A stretch of DNA of 64,000 nt from Candidatus Cloacimonadota bacterium (lineage in GTDB: Bacteria > Muiribacteriota > UBA6191): contig JAGSHD010000002.1 of the NCBI GenBank assembly GCA_023954715.1, positions 248,001-312,000 of the forward strand, given 5' to 3'. Shown in pieces: positions 7,319 to 16,892 of this stretch. Each line of letters begins with the position of its first letter. The stretch's first letter is position 1. Below the pieces are notes generated by a model. It was not told the DNA's origin and made no database searches. It saw nothing but the letters and a program-made list of their open reading frames with translations. A program made the position numbers and the translations under genes.

Positions 7319-10135
7319 TCACTTCATTTTACTGCGAACTTTTTCAATCAGCTTCACTATGTCTTGTGACAGGTCCTCTTTAGCTTCTAGTTTTTGAAAA
7401 ATTCCTTCAACGCGATGATACTCTTTTTGTACAAAGTACAGCATAGCTAAGTTAGAGAAAACTCTTGTATCTCCAGGCCTTTTTTGTAAGATTTTCAAAA
7501 AGATTTCTTCAGCTTGTTTATATTGCTGTAGCTCTGCATGGGCTTTCGCTTGTAGATTTAAATACTTGATTTGATCTGACAAAGCTTTTGCTTTGGTTAA
7601 CAAGGAGATTACTTCTTTCCATTGTTTGTTTTGAGCTTGTATTTTTGCATCCTTAAAAAACTTTTCAGCTTGCTCTAATCGAGAGTTATCCACATACTCT
7701 ACTAAAAGGTTTTTCCAAGTTTCTTCACCAAGAATATTTTTTAGAGACTCTTTAATATGAACCCTTAAAATAGAGTCACTACTATGTAAACTCTGCTTAA
7801 GCTGTTTTACAGACTCCTTAATTTTAAGTGAGCCAAGAGCTACTATTGCCTCTTTTTTTACAGACCAATTTGAATGTTCAATCAAATTACATAGTTTTTC
7901 GTGGTCTCTAAACTCTGGTAATTTTGAGATAGCAATTAAAACCTTTTGGAGTAATGACTCGTCTTCTTCTGCAAGCCATAAACCCAATAGTGTCTCAAAT
8001 GCTTCATTTTGAAAGTTACCTACGTTTTCAATAAACTCTTCTTTTAGGTTTTCACTAACACTTTTCACATACTCTTTTAAAGGAGTGATAAACTTCTTAC
8101 TTTTAATCTTACCCATAGCTCTAAGACATTCACGCTGAATGAGCCAGTTTTCATCTCGCAGGCTATGTATCAATAGATCATCAGACTCTGTTGATCCTAT
8201 ATTACCAAGGGCTTTTATAACAAGTAATCTCATTTCAATATCATCGATCTCCATTAGATGCTCTAGAGGGGATGCTACAGAGACATCTTTTATCTGTCCC
8301 AAACAATTTACGGCTAATTTTCGGATTGAAAAATATTCATCTTCAAGTAACTCTAATAAAATTGAAATGGACTTTGAACTAGCTATCTTTTCAATAGCTT
8401 GTAGGGCGTTCAATCGTACTTTCCAATCAGAGCTTTCTAGTAACTTATGAAGTTCTGGAAGGATTTCTTCTCCCATTTTTTGGGCAATCACAGACCCCCA
8501 ATACACCTCATCCTTTTCTGCACTTCTAAATAGTGACAATACTTCTTTAAAGGCATCTTGTTTCATTCCCGCCAATAATGTAGCTATAGCTGAATAGACA
8601 ACTCTAGATCGAACTTGAGTAAAAGCATCTCTTAAAAATGGGATGGCCTTTGTCCCCATTTTTTCAAAGTATTTATAGGCATTTTCTCTAATCCCTGATT
8701 GATCCGACTCTAAGCCAAGTAACATGGGATCCACAAACATATTGGACTTATCACCTATCAAAGATCGAGTTACCCAATATTTTAAATTTTCATCGGTACT
8801 TAGTAATGGCTCTAAAAATATTTCTGATGGCTTACTAGGAAACTTTTGTATAGCATCTGAGGCACAAACCTTAAGATTCCAGTCTGGGGTATTGAATACC
8901 TCTAACAAAACAGGTAAATAAGTATAGTCTTGTTTCATTTCTATAATTTTTATCATCCAATATCTAATATTTATATCACCCATTTGTAATTGCTGTACAA
9001 AATACTCATTTGGGATTGAATCATAGCTAGCTAAAATCCGAGCTGCCTCGCTTCGAATTTTCCACTCATCATTGGACAATAATTGAAACAAGACTTCTAA
9101 GATTTCATCATCCCAAGCAAACTCAGCTAAAGCTGAAATACTCAACATCTGGATATCATAATCATCATCCCCACAAAGAGATATGAAGATGCTTTTTACC
9201 ATAGGTACTTTTAATTTTTTTAAAGCATCTAAAATCCAAAATCTTCCTTCTTTGTCTCGATCATAAAATTTATCTAACAGGGGAGCAATGGCCATATCAC
9301 CTATATTTTCAAGTGCTTTTGACGCTGATAAACGAATCACTCTTGAGTCATTGGATAATTTATCCATTAAATAAGAAACTGCATACTCTCCATGAGCACT
9401 GAGTGCTTTGATACAGGCTTCTCGGACTCTGCTTACTGGGTGATCTAAAAACTGAATCAAATCGGGAATAATCTCTAAAAACCCCAAAGATCCCAAGGTC
9501 TCAAGAGTTATTATAATGACTTCTTCATCTTCTTGGGTTTTTAAAAAGTTTAAAAGGGTTCGGCTCTGATCTTTTAATCGAAATTCACCAACTAATTTAA
9601 TAATCCAATAGTATTGCTCTCGATGTAGGTCATTTTTTTTCAGTACTTTTCTGATGGTATCATGGGCTCTTACTCCCATTAGAGAGACTGCCTTAAAAAT
9701 CTGATTTCTTTTTATCCAACTACTCGAACTAAATTCATTTAAAATTTTAGGAATAAAGCGATCCGGAAATCTTGAAAGAGAATCAGCAGCTAGAGATCTT
9801 ACATCTTCATCAGGGTCAGCTAAAGCATCCACCATAGAGTCATAGATTGCGCTAGATGGATTTTTACTTAGCTCCTTTAATACAACTAAACGAACTAGAC
9901 GACTCGAGTCATGAATCATCTCTAAGTAGGCTTGTGAAACAGCACTATCAACCATAGGCGATAAAGCCAAAACAGAATAGTATCGTACATCAGAGTTGGG
10001 GTCATTCAACACTTTAATAAGAGTCGACTTAGCTAACTTATTTGGAAACTTCACTAAAGTGCGGGCTGCTTCGATTCGAACACTGTCTCTACTATCTTGA
10101 AGTTGAATTAACAATATATCTAATTCAGGAATCAT
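7319..10135 (-). CDS. Large HEAT-repeat protein with C-terminal TPR region
   Basis: 938 residues composed almost wholly of roughly 30-residue helical repeats of the HEAT/PBS-lyase type. Recurrent units read like DPNSDVRYYSVLALS, DPDEDVRSLAADSL and DENWLIQRECLRAMG. From about residue 830 the repeats change to TPR-like pairs (KAHAELQQYKQAEEIFLKIL, near 865). No catalytic motif, signal peptide or membrane helix is visible, so it is a cytoplasmic scaffold or adaptor. Partners cannot be inferred. It is divergent from the next gene and stands alone. Bacterial HEAT proteins of this size are uncommon but not unknown. Confidence 0.9.
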   Translation of the reverse strand: MIPELDILLIQLQDSRDSVRIEAARTLVKFPNKLAKSTLIKVLNDPNSDVRYYSVLALSPMVDSAVSQAYLEMIHDSSRLVRLVVLKELSKNPSSAIYDSMVDALADPDEDVRSLAADSLSRFPDRFIPKILNEFSSSSWIKRNQIFKAVSLMGVRAHDTIRKVLKKNDLHREQYYWIIKLVGEFRLKDQSRTLLNFLKTQEDEEVIIITLETLGSLGFLEIIPDLIQFLDHPVSRVREACIKALSAHGEYAVSYLMDKLSNDSRVIRLSASKALENIGDMAIAPLLDKFYDRDKEGRFWILDALKKLKVPMVKSIFISLCGDDDYDIQMLSISALAEFAWDDEILEVLFQLLSNDEWKIRSEAARILASYDSIPNEYFVQQLQMGDINIRYWMIKIIEMKQDYTYLPVLLEVFNTPDWNLKVCASDAIQKFPSKPSEIFLEPLLSTDENLKYWVTRSLIGDKSNMFVDPMLLGLESDQSGIRENAYKYFEKMGTKAIPFLRDAFTQVRSRVVYSAIATLLAGMKQDAFKEVLSLFRSAEKDEVYWGSVIAQKMGEEILPELHKLLESSDWKVRLNALQAIEKIASSKSISILLELLEDEYFSIRKLAVNCLGQIKDVSVASPLEHLMEIDDIEMRLLVIKALGNIGSTESDDLLIHSLRDENWLIQRECLRAMGKIKSKKFITPLKEYVKSVSENLKEEFIENVGNFQNEAFETLLGLWLAEEDESLLQKVLIAISKLPEFRDHEKLCNLIEHSNWSVKKEAIVALGSLKIKESVKQLKQSLHSSDSILRVHIKESLKNILGEETWKNLLVEYVDNSRLEQAEKFFKDAKIQAQNKQWKEVISLLTKAKALSDQIKYLNLQAKAHAELQQYKQAEEIFLKILQKRPGDTRVFSNLAMLYFVQKEYHRVEGIFQKLEAKEDLSQDIVKLIEKVRSKMK

Positions 10136-10406
10136 ATCTTACTGCTTTTGTTTTGCCGACTTCGATGCTTTGTCGGTATTTTCTTATATTAAATTTGTCA
10201 GTGAAATTTATTAGCCTCAAGTAAAACTTTGAATATTCACCTATTTTTCTATCGACTATCTTTCTTCGATTAACAAGTTTCATAGCATGCTGTACTATTC
10301 TTTACTAGAAAGGCGTTCATTAATCCAATAAAAGCCCTAAGATTTGATTGCTTTTGAAACATGCCTCTACAATTATATCAGAAACATAATCTAATCGGAC
10401 GAAGTC

Positions 10407-11063
10407 ATGGATATGAAAAAACTAATTTTAATACTCATTTTAACCCAAAACCTTGCTGCCTCTACCCATAAGTATATCTATTCAGTTCAGCAATTGAAAG
10501 ATCATTTAGAGTATTTAATTACTCGCCAAAAAAGAAACCCTAGAGATTTAAAATATCTTCATAACAACATTAAATTGGTTCACGGATTTTACTATATTAA
10601 ACAAGACGATCATTTTTTTACTGACCTGTTAAAGAGTTTAAATCGCGAAAACCGTTTCTTTGTTTTAAAAGCTCAGTTTATTATTCATTATCAGTATAAT
10701 GAAAAAGAGGATATCGAAGTCAAGCACAATATGGGCGTCACTGAGGCATTAAACTTCTTTGATCAAAACCTAAAAGCAGGTCTAAAGTTTTCGAGAGAAA
10801 GCCGCTACTTAATCTACAAAGAAGAGGACTTATTGCGATTTTTACCACGCATTGCATCCAATCGCAGTGATAGTGTTTTAATCATGAAGTATTGTAGAAA
10901 ATCACCCTGCGTCAGAAACAGAAAAATCTTAGCAAAAATCCCGCAACTTATGACTAAAAATGATGGAATGAGTTTACGGATATCATCAAAGTTTCATTCT
11001 CTTGAAAAAAACAAACTCAAGTACTTTAAAGATAGATTACAACCCTTTACTCCTAAAGACTAA
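10407..11063 (+). CDS. Hypothetical secreted protein
   Basis: 218 residues with a short signal peptide (MDMKKLILILILTQNLAAS). The mature part is very basic and helical, with KYCRKSPCVRNRK near 175-187 as the only cysteine-containing region. I do not recognise the family. GGAC six bases upstream supports the first ATG. The gene ends two bases before the stop codon of the convergent 850-residue protein gene. Confidence 0.6.
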   Translation: MDMKKLILILILTQNLAASTHKYIYSVQQLKDHLEYLITRQKRNPRDLKYLHNNIKLVHGFYYIKQDDHFFTDLLKSLNRENRFFVLKAQFIIHYQYNEKEDIEVKHNMGVTEALNFFDQNLKAGLKFSRESRYLIYKEEDLLRFLPRIASNRSDSVLIMKYCRKSPCVRNRKILAKIPQLMTKNDGMSLRISSKFHSLEKNKLKYFKDRLQPFTPKD

Positions 11064-11065
11064 GA

Positions 11066-13618
11066 TTAAAAGTCCATGCTTAATTTTAAGTTATACAAAG
11101 TAGCTGTATAACCAGTACCCTTTGATGAGGGAGCTTCTTTTTCAAATTTGTATTGCCCTTCTAAATAGGCATCTTTAAACAAGTTTTTATGCACATTTAC
11201 TTTAAGCTGCTCTAAGTCACTTTTATCTTGTGTATTGTGATCTTTTGAGGTTCCTTTACTTAAATCAAATGAAACTCTCAAGCCTTCAAAACCAGGCGTA
11301 TAAACTACACCAGAGCCTAAACGATACTCTGTTTTATTATCTACCCCAGATTTTTCAGTGGAGATAATACTAGCGTTGCTTCTAAATTTTGAACTAAAAA
11401 TCTTTTCTAACTTCAAGCCAGATTCATCATCTTCTTGTAACAAGTGAGTCACATGATCCATCTCATTTTGAGCACGATAATTAGCCGTTAAAGTCATTCT
11501 ACTTCTTAGGGCTTTTGCTAGCTCAAAATTTTGTCTAAAGGTCATTTTATCAATGGATGAACTACGATTATAACGATCTTTCTGATCAAAACGATATTTC
11601 AACTTATATGACCTTGGTAAAGTCCATTTCAAATCATAAGAGTAGTTTTCATTTTGTGTTAATACTTTTTGAGCGACTTTTTCTTCTTCTTGTCTAAAAC
11701 GGTAGGACACTCTATGAAACACATTTTTACTTTGTTTGTAACGAATCTGCTGTGAACTTGTAATCGTTTTTACTGGATTGGTAGGAGTAATGTAATCTCT
11801 TTCGATCTCTTGATTTATATTTGATAGATTTACTTGAGTAATCTCTTTAATGATTCTTCGCTTTTCTTCTTGTTTTAATTTTGATGAAACCTGAAATTTT
11901 CTGTTTGGTTTGTAGTTAACGTTAATACTAGAAGAGTGTGACTCATTGGCTTCATTTTTTAAAAAGTCATCTGCGTCTCTTTGAATCCACTCTACTTGTG
12001 TTTGAAACTCTCTACCTTTTTTATAGTTTAATTTAACACTATGATCTTTATTTTTTTCATTAGTGAAGTTTTTCCACTTGTCATCAACGGTACGATCTTT
12101 AAAAGAGTAGTTCCATGAAAAGTTTTTCATATTTGTTGAAGAAAAACCAATCTCTTTTGTATCAACTTCGTTTTCAGATGCACCAAGAACCGATCGAGTC
12201 TGTATCTCATTATCTAAGTCTACATCAATATTGTGAGTAAAGGGTATGGATACTCCCAAATTTTTCTTTCTAAAAGTAGAGTATCTATTTAAAACCCCTG
12301 CTCTATAAGTTGGGCTATTTTCATTTTGATAGCCACCTCGTAAATTAACCAAGTCACCAACTTTTGCTGTGAAATCACCACCTATAGATTGAAATCTTTT
12401 TGTATCTTTACTTGGATCATCATTTAGGTTTGTTCGTGAGCGTTGAAAATTTTCATTAAAAGTGAGTCTTTCTGATTGGTAGTTATAAGCGATTGAGTCT
12501 TGATCCACGTCCCCCACTAAATCAGAGTCCGTACCTAAGTTTACAAAGTCTTTTTTACCTATAGAACGAAAATTTGGATCAATCGTTTCTTTGGTATAAC
12601 GAAATTTATTTCTATTTTTTTTATAGGATAAACTTAAATCTAAAGCGTTACCGCTGATTGTTGGTAAGGTGCTAGACACGATATCTTGATTGTCTGTTGA
12701 ATGAGCCAACTCCATATCAACTTTTAAGCCGTTATCTAAGTCTAAATGTAAGTCTGTTTCAAAAATTTGTAATTCATGTGGTTTTGCCAGTGTCGCAGAG
12801 ATTAAAGTCTCGTCAATTTGATCCTTTTCCATGGCCCACGAAAAGCCCATACGATTTTTGTCATTAAATCGATACTCTTGTCGAGTAGCAAAAATTCGGT
12901 TTTTAAACGACGATCCATCTCTTGATGATTCATACTCAATAATGATACTTGAGGTGTTTTCTATTGGTAATAACTCCTGTGAAAAGCGAATACTACCTCC
13001 TTCATAATCAAATTCATAATCAACATCTTTTACCAAGGCTCTACCATCAATGGTAACTTTTTCACTGCCTACTACCACTGGCGTTTTCTTTAAAATATAT
13101 TCGCTTTGTAACCCATTTCCAAAGAACTGCTCTCTTTCTTCTTTTCCTTCTGATCTAGATACCAAAAAACTTGATTTTAATTTATGAAAAGTTTTAGAAA
13201 AATATATACCTAAAGCCTTTTTATTATTTAAAACAAATCTGGTCCCTTTTAAATCCAAAGAGATTCTTCCTAAAGCAACTTCAAAGTCATCCCCTTTAAT
13301 GTTCATGAGGATTTTTTCATCTTCCTCCCGATCATTAGAGTCATCAAAAACGGCGTTGATGCTAATTCCTTTTCCTATTTTTCCTCGCACATTAATACGA
13401 GTATGCTGATCAAATTTTGAGTCCGTAATAATCTGTGGGTTTTTTTGTAGGAATTGATTAAAATCTCCTTTATAGCGATATTCATTAAACTCTATTTCTT
13501 TGTTTCCATAAATTTCAAGTTGGGTGTTTTCGCTACGAAACGCACGAATATCCTGCGCTTCAATTGAAGTACAAGAAAATAAAATAAAGATTACTATGTA
13601 GAGTTGGAGTCGTTTCAC
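11066..13618 (-). CDS. Large beta-rich cell-envelope protein, probable outer-membrane barrel
   Basis: 850 residues. The N-terminus MKRLQLYIVIFILFSCTSIEAQ is an export signal. LFSC resembles a lipobox but has Phe at -2, so either lipoprotein processing or cleavage after SIEA is possible. Residues about 165-225 contain VVVGSEKVTIDGRALVKDVD followed by a DYEGGSIRF strand, a module I associate with large surface/outer-membrane proteins of Bacteroidetes and deltaproteobacteria. The remaining 600 residues are alternating polar/aromatic strands (patterns like NYSFKDRTVDD, KLNYKKGREF) ending in LKLSMDF, a C-terminal Phe typical of outer-membrane barrels. Function unknown. It lies nine bases after xerD and may be co-transcribed with it. 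Confidence 0.75.
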   Translation of the reverse strand: MKRLQLYIVIFILFSCTSIEAQDIRAFRSENTQLEIYGNKEIEFNEYRYKGDFNQFLQKNPQIITDSKFDQHTRINVRGKIGKGISINAVFDDSNDREEDEKILMNIKGDDFEVALGRISLDLKGTRFVLNNKKALGIYFSKTFHKLKSSFLVSRSEGKEEREQFFGNGLQSEYILKKTPVVVGSEKVTIDGRALVKDVDYEFDYEGGSIRFSQELLPIENTSSIIIEYESSRDGSSFKNRIFATRQEYRFNDKNRMGFSWAMEKDQIDETLISATLAKPHELQIFETDLHLDLDNGLKVDMELAHSTDNQDIVSSTLPTISGNALDLSLSYKKNRNKFRYTKETIDPNFRSIGKKDFVNLGTDSDLVGDVDQDSIAYNYQSERLTFNENFQRSRTNLNDDPSKDTKRFQSIGGDFTAKVGDLVNLRGGYQNENSPTYRAGVLNRYSTFRKKNLGVSIPFTHNIDVDLDNEIQTRSVLGASENEVDTKEIGFSSTNMKNFSWNYSFKDRTVDDKWKNFTNEKNKDHSVKLNYKKGREFQTQVEWIQRDADDFLKNEANESHSSSINVNYKPNRKFQVSSKLKQEEKRRIIKEITQVNLSNINQEIERDYITPTNPVKTITSSQQIRYKQSKNVFHRVSYRFRQEEEKVAQKVLTQNENYSYDLKWTLPRSYKLKYRFDQKDRYNRSSSIDKMTFRQNFELAKALRSRMTLTANYRAQNEMDHVTHLLQEDDESGLKLEKIFSSKFRSNASIISTEKSGVDNKTEYRLGSGVVYTPGFEGLRVSFDLSKGTSKDHNTQDKSDLEQLKVNVHKNLFKDAYLEGQYKFEKEAPSSKGTGYTATLYNLKLSMDF

Positions 13619-13627
13619 GAAGAGGTC

Positions 13628-14521
13628 TTAAGCTGATTCCTCATATTGCTTTTGATTTCTTGGATGATAGTTTTGATAAACTTTGTATAATTGCTCTTTA
13701 GATACGTGAGTATAAATCTGAGTTGTTGTTAAACTGGCATGTCCTAAAAGCTCTTGAACAACTCGTAAATCAGCCCCGCTATCAAGCATATGGGTTGCAA
13801 AGCTGTGACGAAAAGTATGTGGAGATATCTCTTTTTCTAAACCAGATACTTGAGCCACTTTTTGAACCATTTTCCAAATAGCTATTCGTGAAATTCTTTT
13901 TCCTCTACGATTTAAAAATAGGGCCTTTTCACTATTTACTTTTAATAGAAGATTTCTTTCTGAACGGACATAATTACTCAAAGCCTCTAGTGCCATTTTT
14001 CCTAGTGGAATCCAGCGCTCTTTAGAGCCCTTTCCAAAACACTTTAAAAACCCTTCTCTAAACTCTATATCAGATACATTGAGCCCTGTTAGCTCACTCA
14101 CACGTAAACCACATCCATATAAAACTTCAAGTAAAGCTCGATCTCTAATAGACGCCTTATTATAATCAGTAGCATCAATTAAATTTGTTACCTCATCAAT
14201 GCTTAGACAATGGGGCAAATACTTAGGTAGCTTAGGTAATTCTATGGCATCTACAGGGGACTCTTTGATGTATTTGTTGGAAACTAAAAACGCATACAAC
14301 ATTCGAAGACTTGTGATTTTTCTTGATACTGAGGTGACAGACAAGCCGGCCTCCTTTAAAAAATGTAAGTATTCAAAAATGGCATCTTTCTCTTCTAGAT
14401 CAACTGAGTCTAAAAAATTTAACCATTGAACAATGTCATTTGAATAAGCTTCTTGGGTATTTGCAGAAAGCCCTTTTTCCATCCGAATAAACTGCATAAA
14501 CTCATCAACGTATTTTTCCAT
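13628..14521 (-). CDS. xerD: XerC/XerD-type tyrosine recombinase
   Basis: 297 residues, the normal Xer length. The N-terminal SAM-like core-binding domain (about 1-95) is followed by the catalytic domain with the full R-K-H-R-H-Y set: Arg140 in GCGLRVSEL, Lys164 in GKGSKERW, His235 and Arg238 in HTFRHSFATH, His261 in LLGHASL and nucleophile Tyr270 in TTTQIYTHV. Xer proteins resolve chromosome dimers at dif. The TTQIYTHV end resembles XerD slightly more than XerC, so the symbol is tentative. No dif-like site was recognised beside it, and there are no mobile-element neighbours, which fits a housekeeping role. Confidence 0.88.
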   Translation of the reverse strand: MEKYVDEFMQFIRMEKGLSANTQEAYSNDIVQWLNFLDSVDLEEKDAIFEYLHFLKEAGLSVTSVSRKITSLRMLYAFLVSNKYIKESPVDAIELPKLPKYLPHCLSIDEVTNLIDATDYNKASIRDRALLEVLYGCGLRVSELTGLNVSDIEFREGFLKCFGKGSKERWIPLGKMALEALSNYVRSERNLLLKVNSEKALFLNRRGKRISRIAIWKMVQKVAQVSGLEKEISPHTFRHSFATHMLDSGADLRVVQELLGHASLTTTQIYTHVSKEQLYKVYQNYHPRNQKQYEESA

Positions 14522-14690
14522 ACAAAAACTCCTAATTTTTACTAGTTTTTGTATCGTCTGTATTTGAGATTATATCAATGAATCTTTCATCTTAAGGTAA
14601 CATAAGATTTAGAGTTAAAATTGGTATTTGCCTACTGGGGTATTTACTTGTTTGTCTTTGTATTTTTTTGTTACCCTTGAAATAAAATAA

Positions 14691-14921
14691 TTGTAAGTAT
14701 TCTGCTATAATTTTTTAATTTATTTACAAAGGTTGATTACACCTAGGTTTTTGATCATTGTTATATTTTGTATTTAAAGCCATTGAAGTGTAGTAAACTA
14801 CTCGAAAAGAGCTTTTAATACAAAAGATGATGATGAGCTAAACCCCATAAATAAAGCAAAAACTTCGAGAAAATTGTATGAGCCTCAACTTTTGTCGAAG
14901 TGATCACCTAAATTGTTACAA
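14691..14921 (+). repeat. Dispersed intergenic repeat, full copy A
   Basis: About 231 bp, closely similar to copy B (57499-57730) and partly to copy C (45843-45966), all in the same orientation. Shared blocks include CTATAATTTTT, TTGATTACACCTAGGTTTTTG, TACAAAAGATGATGATGAG and GATCACCTAAAT. The ends read TTGTAAGTATTC and, inverted, TTGTAACAATTT, an imperfect terminal inverted repeat, with ATAA on both flanks. The centre folds: TTTTGTATTTAAAGC pairs with GCTTTTAATACAAAA (one mismatch) around an inner GTAG-TAAA-CTAC hairpin. The copy fills most of the 423-base gap between xerD and the DUF3147 gene. I see nothing definite in the remaining bases 14522-14690. Confidence 0.85.
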
Positions 14922-14944
14922 ATAATTACCCTTAAAGGACTCAT

Positions 14945-15295
14945 ATGTTTATAGCTGTTAAATTTATCGTTACAAGCTTATTAATTGTTGGCATCTCAGA
15001 AATCTCTAAAAGATCACTGTTGATGGGAGGATTAACCGCTAGTCTTCCGCTAGTGTCATTACTTTCACTTATATGGCTTTATATGGAAAACAAAGATATA
15101 GAGCAAGCCTCTCAATTTTCTTATAGTGTTTTTTTTATGGTGATCCCATCATTACCTATGTTTTTAGTGTTTCCTTGGCTACTTAAAAAAACAAACGGAT
15201 CTTTTTATAGCTCCCTTGCAATTGCGTCATTACTTACCATTGTTTTATACCATTTAATGCTTTATATTTTACCTAAATTTGGTATTCAATTATAA
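14945..15295 (+). CDS. DUF3147-like small membrane protein
   Basis: 116 residues with four hydrophobic segments and the family-like sequence SEISKRSLLMGGLTASLPL followed by LIWLYMENKD. Length and pattern match the DUF3147 family of four-helix membrane proteins, whose function is unknown. AAGGA lies seven bases before the ATG. The gene begins 23 bases after repeat copy A. The DUF899 gene follows in the same direction 58 bases on. Confidence 0.78.
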   Translation: MFIAVKFIVTSLLIVGISEISKRSLLMGGLTASLPLVSLLSLIWLYMENKDIEQASQFSYSVFFMVIPSLPMFLVFPWLLKKTNGSFYSSLAIASLLTIVLYHLMLYILPKFGIQL

Positions 15296-15353
15296 ATGGC
15301 TCAAGGGAGTCGGGGTTTATCAAATAGAAGCACTCACTTAACAAAGGACCTCT

Positions 15354-15911
15354 ATGTCTCCAGATATTGAAAGCCAAATGCAAGAGTTATATAAAGAAAT
15401 TGAAGAAAAACAAAGTCAACTGCTGAAATTAAAAAAGAGCATTCCGGCTTTTGAGGTTGAAGATTATAGTTTTAGTACACTCGATGGTGAAGTAAAATTA
15501 TCTACTTTGTTTGGTGATTTTGATGAACTAATCTTAGTGTACAATATGGGCTCTAAATGTCCTTATTGTGCTCTTTGGGCTGATGAATACAACGGAGTTT
15601 TTCGCCACCTATCTTCAAGGGCTGCTTTTGTAGTTAGCTCCCCTGATACGCCTCAATTACAAAGTGAAATCTCTAAAAGTAGAAAATATGTTTTTCCTAT
15701 GGTACAAAGCTCTCAAGACTTTAGAAAGCAAATGAAATTCGAAAAAGAAGATGGCTCTGTTTGGCCTGGGTTTTCGGTGTTTCAAAAGACAAAGGACAAT
15801 AAAGTTTACCATGTAAGCAAGGATTATTTTGGCCCAGGAGATCAATATTGTGGTGTCTGGCACTTTTTTGATCTTTTGCCTTCTGATAAAGAGTGGCATC
15901 CTAAACACTAA
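15354..15911 (+). CDS. DUF899-type thioredoxin-fold protein
   Basis: 185 residues. A short N-terminal coiled-coil-like helix (1-38) precedes a thioredoxin-fold domain with LVYNMGSKCPYCALWADEY near 61-79, the signature region of DUF899 proteins (HNMGxxCxYCTLWADGFNG). The CxxC pair could be redox-active. Proteins of this group are thought to be thioredoxin-like with uncharacterised substrates. No signal peptide, so cytoplasmic. AAAGGA lies six bases before the ATG. The gene converges on exbD with a shared hairpin. Confidence 0.82.
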   Translation: MSPDIESQMQELYKEIEEKQSQLLKLKKSIPAFEVEDYSFSTLDGEVKLSTLFGDFDELILVYNMGSKCPYCALWADEYNGVFRHLSSRAAFVVSSPDTPQLQSEISKSRKYVFPMVQSSQDFRKQMKFEKEDGSVWPGFSVFQKTKDNKVYHVSKDYFGPGDQYCGVWHFFDLLPSDKEWHPKH

Positions 15912-15929
15912 ACCAATTATTTGGTTTTT
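15910..15929. terminator. Short bidirectional terminator between the DUF899 gene and exbD
   Basis: AAACCAA, loop TTAT and TTGGTTT, followed by T residues, overlaps both convergent stop regions. The stem is only 7 bp, so strength is uncertain. Confidence 0.5.
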
Positions 15930-16312
15930 AATGATATGTCTTTAAAGTTTTGAGCCTTGCACAAATCAAGTATATAAATTGTAATATCTAGTTGGCTGTT
16001 CTTGTCGGCTATCAAAAGTATTTTACTTTTTTTGTGTAAAGCTTTTAACTTTATTTCTAATTGCTTTTTTGTCACCTTTTCTTCTTTAAAATATATAAGG
16101 CCATCTTTAGTTACAATGATTTTCTGTACTTCACTTTTTGCCAAGCCATCACTATTTTTTACAATGGGTACATCAATTTTAAACTGACTTTGCCAGTCCA
16201 TATTTAAAAAGGCGTATAGAAAAAACACCAATATTATAAAGATTACATCGATAAGAGGTAAAAGGTTTACACTCTCTCTTCGCTTAATTGGTGCTTGGTT
16301 CATTTGTTTCAC
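15917..16312 (-). CDS. exbD: ExbD/TolR family proton-channel subunit
   Basis: 131 residues. One N-terminal membrane helix LLPLIDVIFIILVFFLYAF (about 18-36) carries the conserved Asp22 that conducts protons in ExbD/TolR, followed by a small periplasmic domain. It works with ExbB to energise TonB. Its start lies 29 bases inside exbB, so the two are translationally coupled. It is the last gene of the receptor/propeller/exbB/exbD operon. ExbD rather than TolR is chosen because of the TonB-receptor context. Confidence 0.88.
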   Translation of the reverse strand: MKQMNQAPIKRRESVNLLPLIDVIFIILVFFLYAFLNMDWQSQFKIDVPIVKNSDGLAKSEVQKIIVTKDGLIYFKEEKVTKKQLEIKLKALHKKSKILLIADKNSQLDITIYILDLCKAQNFKDISLKTK

Positions 16313-16892
16313 CTAAATACTTTGAGATCAATTCAAAATATCTGTTTTTTTCATATTGAATTTTATTCGCTTTATGAAAAAAGTAGTTAGATGGTACTGT
16401 CATTATCATAGCTACAACTAAGCCAATTGCTGTAGTTTGCAGTGCTTGAGCAATACCCTGACTTACCAACATCATGCTATCTGCTGACTGAACACTTAAT
16501 CCTTGAAACGAAAATATTATACCAATAACAGTACCTAATATGCCTAACATAGGTGCGATGGACGCTATAGTATCCAATACCGATATTCCAGCAAATATCA
16601 TATGATTAAACTTAGTGTCGTGGTAATCAAAGTTACAAATGCTTGTATCTTTATCTTTAAATCCTAATTTAACAGTTTTTATCCAGTCATCAGAGCTACC
16701 TTCAACTAACGCAAGTAAGCTTTTAGAATCCTTTTTTTGTAAATATTCAATCAACAAAAGCCTACTTTTTTTATTAGATCTTATGGCATAAGCCCCCCAA
16801 AAAAATAATCTCTCTAGAATCACTCCAACCCCGATGATTGACAAAGCTATCAAACTAATACTTATTGGATCAAAAACAAGTTGTTTAATCAT
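16284..16892 (-). CDS. exbB: ExbB/TolQ/MotA family proton-channel subunit
   Basis: 202 residues from the chosen start. The ATG at 16892 has a strong GGAGG five bases upstream; an in-frame extension to 16946 would run into the upstream gene and lacks such a site. Three membrane segments are visible (about 10-30, 105-130 and 145-170), with IAPMLGILGTVIGIIFSF and QALQTTAIGLVVAM typical of ExbB. It forms the ExbB5-ExbD2 motor for TonB. The first 8 bases overlap the preceding propeller gene. Confidence 0.9.
   Translation of the reverse strand: MIKQLVFDPISISLIALSIIGVGVILERLFFWGAYAIRSNKKSRLLLIEYLQKKDSKSLLALVEGSSDDWIKTVKLGFKDKDTSICNFDYHDTKFNHMIFAGISVLDTIASIAPMLGILGTVIGIIFSFQGLSVQSADSMMLVSQGIAQALQTTAIGLVVAMIMTVPSNYFFHKANKIQYEKNRYFELISKYLGETNEPSTN

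Noticed and set aside
13628..14521. Integron or phage integrase instead of XerD
   Set aside because: Length, motif spacing and housekeeping neighbours fit Xer; no att site, phage gene or cassette array is nearby.
14691..14921. Insertion sequence remnant with a transposase in the repeat
   Set aside because: No reading frame of useful length exists in the repeat; only a non-autonomous element or RNA is possible.
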